Shown piece by piece: positions 4,243-6,587 of a stretch of DNA of 6,587 nucleotides (position 1 is its first letter; the number at the start of each line of letters is the position of its first letter). The notes below the pieces were generated by a model. The model did no database searches. It was not told the origin of the DNA and worked only from the letters and a program-made list of their open reading frames with translations. The translations under genes were made by a program, and so were the position numbers. The DNA lies in contig CAMCQD010000104.1 in assembly GCA_945876925.1 (NCBI GenBank), positions 1 to 6,587 of the forward strand, read 5' to 3'. The stretch is from an uncultured Dermatophilus sp. (GTDB lineage: Bacteria > Actinomycetota > Actinomycetes > Actinomycetales > Dermatophilaceae).

Positions 4243-6117
4243 ATGTCCTCCCCGACGTTTCTCAGGCCTGCGGGCCGCCGCACTATCCGGGGAGGCGTTC
4301 CGCTCACCTGGGACGCTTCCCGCCTGGTCCGGGCCTCGACCGGGTTCGTGCTATCCGGCGGGCTGGTGCTCGCCGGGACCGCCACTGCGGCGGCGCAGCT
4401 CACCGCCCCGGCCCCGGGCCAGGATCAGGCCCGCACCACGTCCGGCCCGGTCGCCGGGCCGTTCACTGCCAGTACGCCGTCCGGCGCCGGGGCGGCGGGC
4501 CCGTCCGCTTCGCGCCGGGAAGCCACCTCGCGCCGGTCTGCTTCGCCCGCGCCGTCGCCGCAGCGTCAGGGTCGTGCTGGTGTGCGGGCGGGTTCCGGGG
4601 TGGCTGTGCCGGAACGGGAGAAGGCGGGTGCCGGGCGGGCCAGGCCGGGTTCGTCGTCGCGGGCGAGTTCTCCTGCCGGGGTGGCCGGGCCGGAACGGGA
4701 GCGTGCGGGTAGCCCGTCGAGCCCCGTCTCGCGCCGGGAAGCCACCTCGGGCCGGTCTGCTTCGCCCGCGCTGTCGCCGGAACCGTCGCGGGCGCGGCCT
4801 TCGCCCGATCCTGCGGAGCCGCACGCCCAGATCACCCTGCGGCGGCCGGCGAGCGGAACCGGCCAGCCGGTGACCATCGAACTGTGGCTCGACGACGACC
4901 CGGGTACGGTTCCGTCTGCCAGCCAGGGCCGGGTCCGGCTGCAGGCCGGTGCGGCCCCGGACAAGCTGGTGAATCGCGTTGCCGGGCCGCCGTCGTCCGG
5001 ATTCACCAGCCCGGCACCGGATAAGCGCACCGGATCCGCCTCGTGCGAGACCGGGTCCGCGGCTCCTCCCGCGGAAGCCGCACCGCAGCCTCTGGCAACT
5101 GCGACCTCCCCGGCGTCCCTGGGGACGATGCGCCGGGGAGGCGAGCGGTCTGAGCCCGGTGATGGCCTGGGCCGCCCGGATGCGGCGGGGGTCTCGTCTG
5201 AGCGGGAGGCGGGGTCTGGCCGGGTCGCCTCGTCGCCCGGGGATGCTTCTGCCGGTGAGGCATTGCCTGCCGATGGGGGGTCGCGCGGCCGGGTCCGGGG
5301 GCGGGAGTGCCCGCAGGCGGGCGGGGGTTCCGCGTCCGGGCGGGCGGAGTCTGCGGAATCACCTGCTGGCGGGGGAACCGCTACTGCCGGTGAGGCGAAG
5401 TCCCCGGTGCCGGTGCCATCCTCCCCGGACGCGGACCAGGCGCCGGATGAGGATCAGGCGCCGGATGAGGACCAAGCGCCGGATGAGGATGAGGAGACCC
5501 CGGCTGCCACGACTGGCGTTCCCGGGACGACCCCTGAGGCAGGCACCGGTTCGCCGGGGTCATCAGCGAGGACGCCCGGCTCGGCACCATCTGCCGGGCG
5601 GGCTGGCACCGGGGAACCGGCTCCGGGCTCATCCCCGGGGTCCGCGGAGGTGCCGGGCAAGCAGCCAGTAACGCCGTCTCCGGGACGGTCCCGGGCGGCA
5701 GATGGTGCTCCGGAGGGCCGGCGGGGCTCCTCCTCGCCGGGACGTTCCGCCGGGAAGGGCACGAAACCGGCGGCGCGCGGCACGAACGCCAGCGTGCTGG
5801 CTATTGCCGCACGGCTCAAGGGCATCCCGTACGTGTGGGGTGGCACGAGTACCCGGGGGTTCGACTGCTCCGGGTTCACCCAGTACGTGTTCCGCCAGGC
5901 CGGGGTCACGCTGCCGCGCACAGCGGCCCAGCAGCAACGGGCCGCTAAGCCAGTCTCCGATCCCGCTCCCGGCGACCTGGTGTTCTTCGGTTCTCCGGCG
6001 CATCACGTCGGTATCTACGCCGGGGACGGGAAGATGTATGACGCGCCGCGCCGGGGCAAGACGACCGGGCTGCACGCCATCTGGTCATCGAAGGTCTCCT
6101 ATGGCCGCGTCGCCTGA
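4243..6117 (+). CDS. Secreted NlpC/P60 family peptidoglycan hydrolase with long repeat-bearing linker
   Basis: A 624-residue protein expected to be exported and to cleave peptide bonds in peptidoglycan stem peptides (D,L-endopeptidase class). A signal peptide spans about 1-51: basic N-region, hydrophobic core GFVLSGGLVLAG (34-45) and an Ala-Ala-Ala cleavage motif before Gln52. Residues 52-514 are a Ser/Pro/Gly/Ala/Arg linker, largely disordered, with duplicated segments (90-106 and 163-179; 119-129 and 146-156), an island at about 194-234 that looks more like a beta-rich fold (ITLRRPASGTGQPVTIELWL) and three DQAPDE units (398-415). The C-terminal NlpC/P60 domain (515-624) has YVWGGTSTRGFDCSGF with catalytic Cys542, then HHVGIYAGDGKMYDAP with catalytic His588. 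The third catalytic position is Asp600, where many relatives have His. The domain ends the protein, about 110 residues as usual. The linker is unusually long. The gene is a single unit with a structured leader. Confidence 0.94.
   Translation: MSSPTFLRPAGRRTIRGGVPLTWDASRLVRASTGFVLSGGLVLAGTATAAAQLTAPAPGQDQARTTSGPVAGPFTASTPSGAGAAGPSASRREATSRRSASPAPSPQRQGRAGVRAGSGVAVPEREKAGAGRARPGSSSRASSPAGVAGPERERAGSPSSPVSRREATSGRSASPALSPEPSRARPSPDPAEPHAQITLRRPASGTGQPVTIELWLDDDPGTVPSASQGRVRLQAGAAPDKLVNRVAGPPSSGFTSPAPDKRTGSASCETGSAAPPAEAAPQPLATATSPASLGTMRRGGERSEPGDGLGRPDAAGVSSEREAGSGRVASSPGDASAGEALPADGGSRGRVRGRECPQAGGGSASGRAESAESPAGGGTATAGEAKSPVPVPSSPDADQAPDEDQAPDEDQAPDEDEETPAATTGVPGTTPEAGTGSPGSSARTPGSAPSAGRAGTGEPAPGSSPGSAEVPGKQPVTPSPGRSRAADGAPEGRRGSSSPGRSAGKGTKPAARGTNASVLAIAARLKGIPYVWGGTSTRGFDCSGFTQYVFRQAGVTLPRTAAQQQRAAKPVSDPAPGDLVFFGSPAHHVGIYAGDGKMYDAPRRGKTTGLHAIWSSKVSYGRVA
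4510..4779 (+). repeat. 51-bp direct repeat pair inside the NlpC/P60 linker
   Basis: Positions 4510-4560 and 4729-4779 match at 49 of 51 bases, 219 bases apart and in frame. Both encode SRREATS-RSASPA-SP (residues 90-106 and 163-179; Arg97 becomes Gly170 and Pro104 becomes Leu177). Between them, a 33-bp pair (4597-4629 and 4678-4710) encodes GVA-PERE-AG twice, 81 bases apart. The high DNA identity suggests recent duplication. Confidence 0.85.
5434..5487 (+). repeat. Tandem 18-bp repeat, three copies (DQAPDE)
   Basis: Three consecutive 18-base units (5434-5451, 5452-5469, 5470-5487) each encode DQAPDE, followed by the acidic DEE. The units differ only at the third bases of codons 1 and 2 (GAC/GAT, CAG/CAA). 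It makes an acidic patch in an otherwise basic or neutral linker and may vary in copy number between strains. Confidence 0.9.
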
Positions 6118-6138
6118 CCCCCGGCCGGGCCGGTATGC

Positions 6139-6172
6139 CTCGCCGCAGGTTTCCCCTCCCTGCCCAGGCGAG
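6139..6172 (+). terminator. Terminator-like hairpin after the NlpC/P60 gene
   Basis: CTCGCCGCAGG (6139-6149) pairs with CCTGC (6159-6163) and GGCGAG (6167-6172), an 11-bp stem interrupted by a 3-base bulge, with loop TTTCCCCTC. It begins 21 bases after the stop. A short T-rich stretch (GATTTCGG) follows further on. Confidence 0.6.
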
Positions 6173-6532
6173 CCCCGCCGATTTCGGTAGCCGGCTGCCC
6201 TCGCGTCCGGTTGTCCCGCCGGTGCGAGCCTGACTCCCGGGGCGGACCAGCCCGGACCGGACCGGTTCGGCTCCGGGAACGTCCTGGCCATGCCCAGGGC
6301 TCTCGCGTCCTGGGCGGCCACGGAGTACCCGTCCGGGTGCCGGGCCTCCTCATGGAGCCGGTGTGCCCGGCCCCCGGCGGCCAGTCCCGGTTTCCCCGGC
6401 CGGACCGGTGACCGGCGGGGTGCGCTCGCCAGCTACCGGGCGCCCCCGCGGCACGGGCATGACCGACCTTGACGGCGGGGCGGGCTAGGTTGGGCAGCGG
6501 TTCCCCGGGGCAGTGGCGAGAGGCGGGCAGCG
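6173..6532. other. Non-coding gap before the SbcD-like gene
   Basis: I see no convincing gene on either strand: the open frames have no ribosome binding sites and Arg/Pro/Gly compositions typical of GC-rich shadow frames. A further hairpin, CCCGGA (6251-6256) with TCCGGG (6272-6277), extended inside by CCG/CGG, is present. TAGGTT (6486-6491) fits a -10 element for the gene at 6533; TTGACG (6469-6474) looks like a -35 but is only 11 bases away, so they cannot form a standard pair. No tRNA was recognised. Confidence 0.4.
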
Positions 6533-6587
6533 GTGGTGCGATTCGTGCAGACGAGCGACTGGCAGCTAGGCATGACCAGGCATTTCC
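6533..6587 (+). CDS. SbcD-like metallophosphoesterase (DNA repair nuclease), N-terminus only
   Basis: Only 18 codons are present before the window ends. They encode (V/M)VRFVQTSDWQLGMTRHF. The TSDWQLG stretch is the first metallophosphoesterase motif in which Asp (here Asp9) and, in close relatives, the following residues bind the two catalytic metals; TSDWQLGMTRHF is typical, as I recall, of actinobacterial SbcD/YhaO-like exonucleases that work with an SbcC/YhaN-like ATPase in double-strand break processing. The start is GTG at 6533, with GAGAGG (6518-6523) 9 bases upstream; GTG at 6536 is the alternative and would be 12 bases away. The assignment rests on a short segment, but the motif is distinctive. 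Confidence 0.75.
   Translation, partial: MVRFVQTSDWQLGMTRHF

Noticed and set aside
6262..6277. tRNA T-arm-like sequence (GGTTCGGCTCC)
   Set aside because: The loop does not fit TTCRANY and no acceptor, D or anticodon arms could be laid out around it.
6211..6411. 66-codon frame after the NlpC/P60 gene
   Set aside because: No ribosome binding site, spans a hairpin, and has an Arg/Pro/Gly composition expected from random GC-rich DNA.
6469..6491. TTGACG and TAGGTT as a sigma-70 promoter pair
   Set aside because: The spacing is only 11 bases, well short of the 16-19 needed; TAGGTT alone may still be a -10 element.

Overview
The window looks like an ordinary chromosomal stretch of a high-GC Actinomycetota. 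Base composition is strongly GC-biased by eye, third codon positions are nearly all G or C, GTG starts are used, and the proteins are typical of that phylum: an actinobacterial DUF3027 protein, a DtxR/IdeR-type metal regulator and an NlpC/P60 wall hydrolase with a very long Ser/Pro/Gly linker. I cannot name the genus. I saw no tRNA, rRNA, insertion sequence, CRISPR array or phage gene.

Layout. The left edge (1-305, minus) is the 5' end of a gene whose N-terminus resembles the actinobacterial XPB/Ssl2-like helicase-associated protein. Divergent from it is DUF3027 (443-1186, plus), which ends in a Cys/His-rich module, then a terminator-like hairpin. An NCS2 purine permease of the AzgA/GhxP type (1315-2796) follows, apparently from its own promoter and perhaps leaderless. 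Just downstream and within the same likely transcript lies a 27-residue membrane miniprotein (2894-2977) with a good ribosome binding site. A strong GC hairpin (2991-3029) closes this unit.

The next 411 bases (2978-3388) carry no convincing gene. They hold that terminator, two more hairpins and a pair of CACATGTG palindromes. The DtxR/IdeR-family repressor follows (3389-4072) with metal-ligand residues of both sites preserved except one. Its terminator overlaps its stop codon. A secreted NlpC/P60 peptidoglycan hydrolase (4243-6117) then has a structured leader, a signal peptide, about 460 residues of repeat-bearing disordered linker and a C-terminal catalytic domain. After a terminator-like hairpin and 415 bases without a convincing gene, the right edge (6533-6587) holds the first 18 codons of an SbcD-like metallophosphoesterase.

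The genes do not form one pathway. They read as neighbouring single-gene or two-gene units for DNA repair (both edges), purine uptake, metal-responsive regulation and cell-wall turnover. No clear novel multi-gene system is present. The points most worth a second look are the miniprotein and its ATGA-linked upstream frame, the paired palindromes before the DtxR gene, the leader of the NlpC/P60 gene and the mirrored repeats in its linker.
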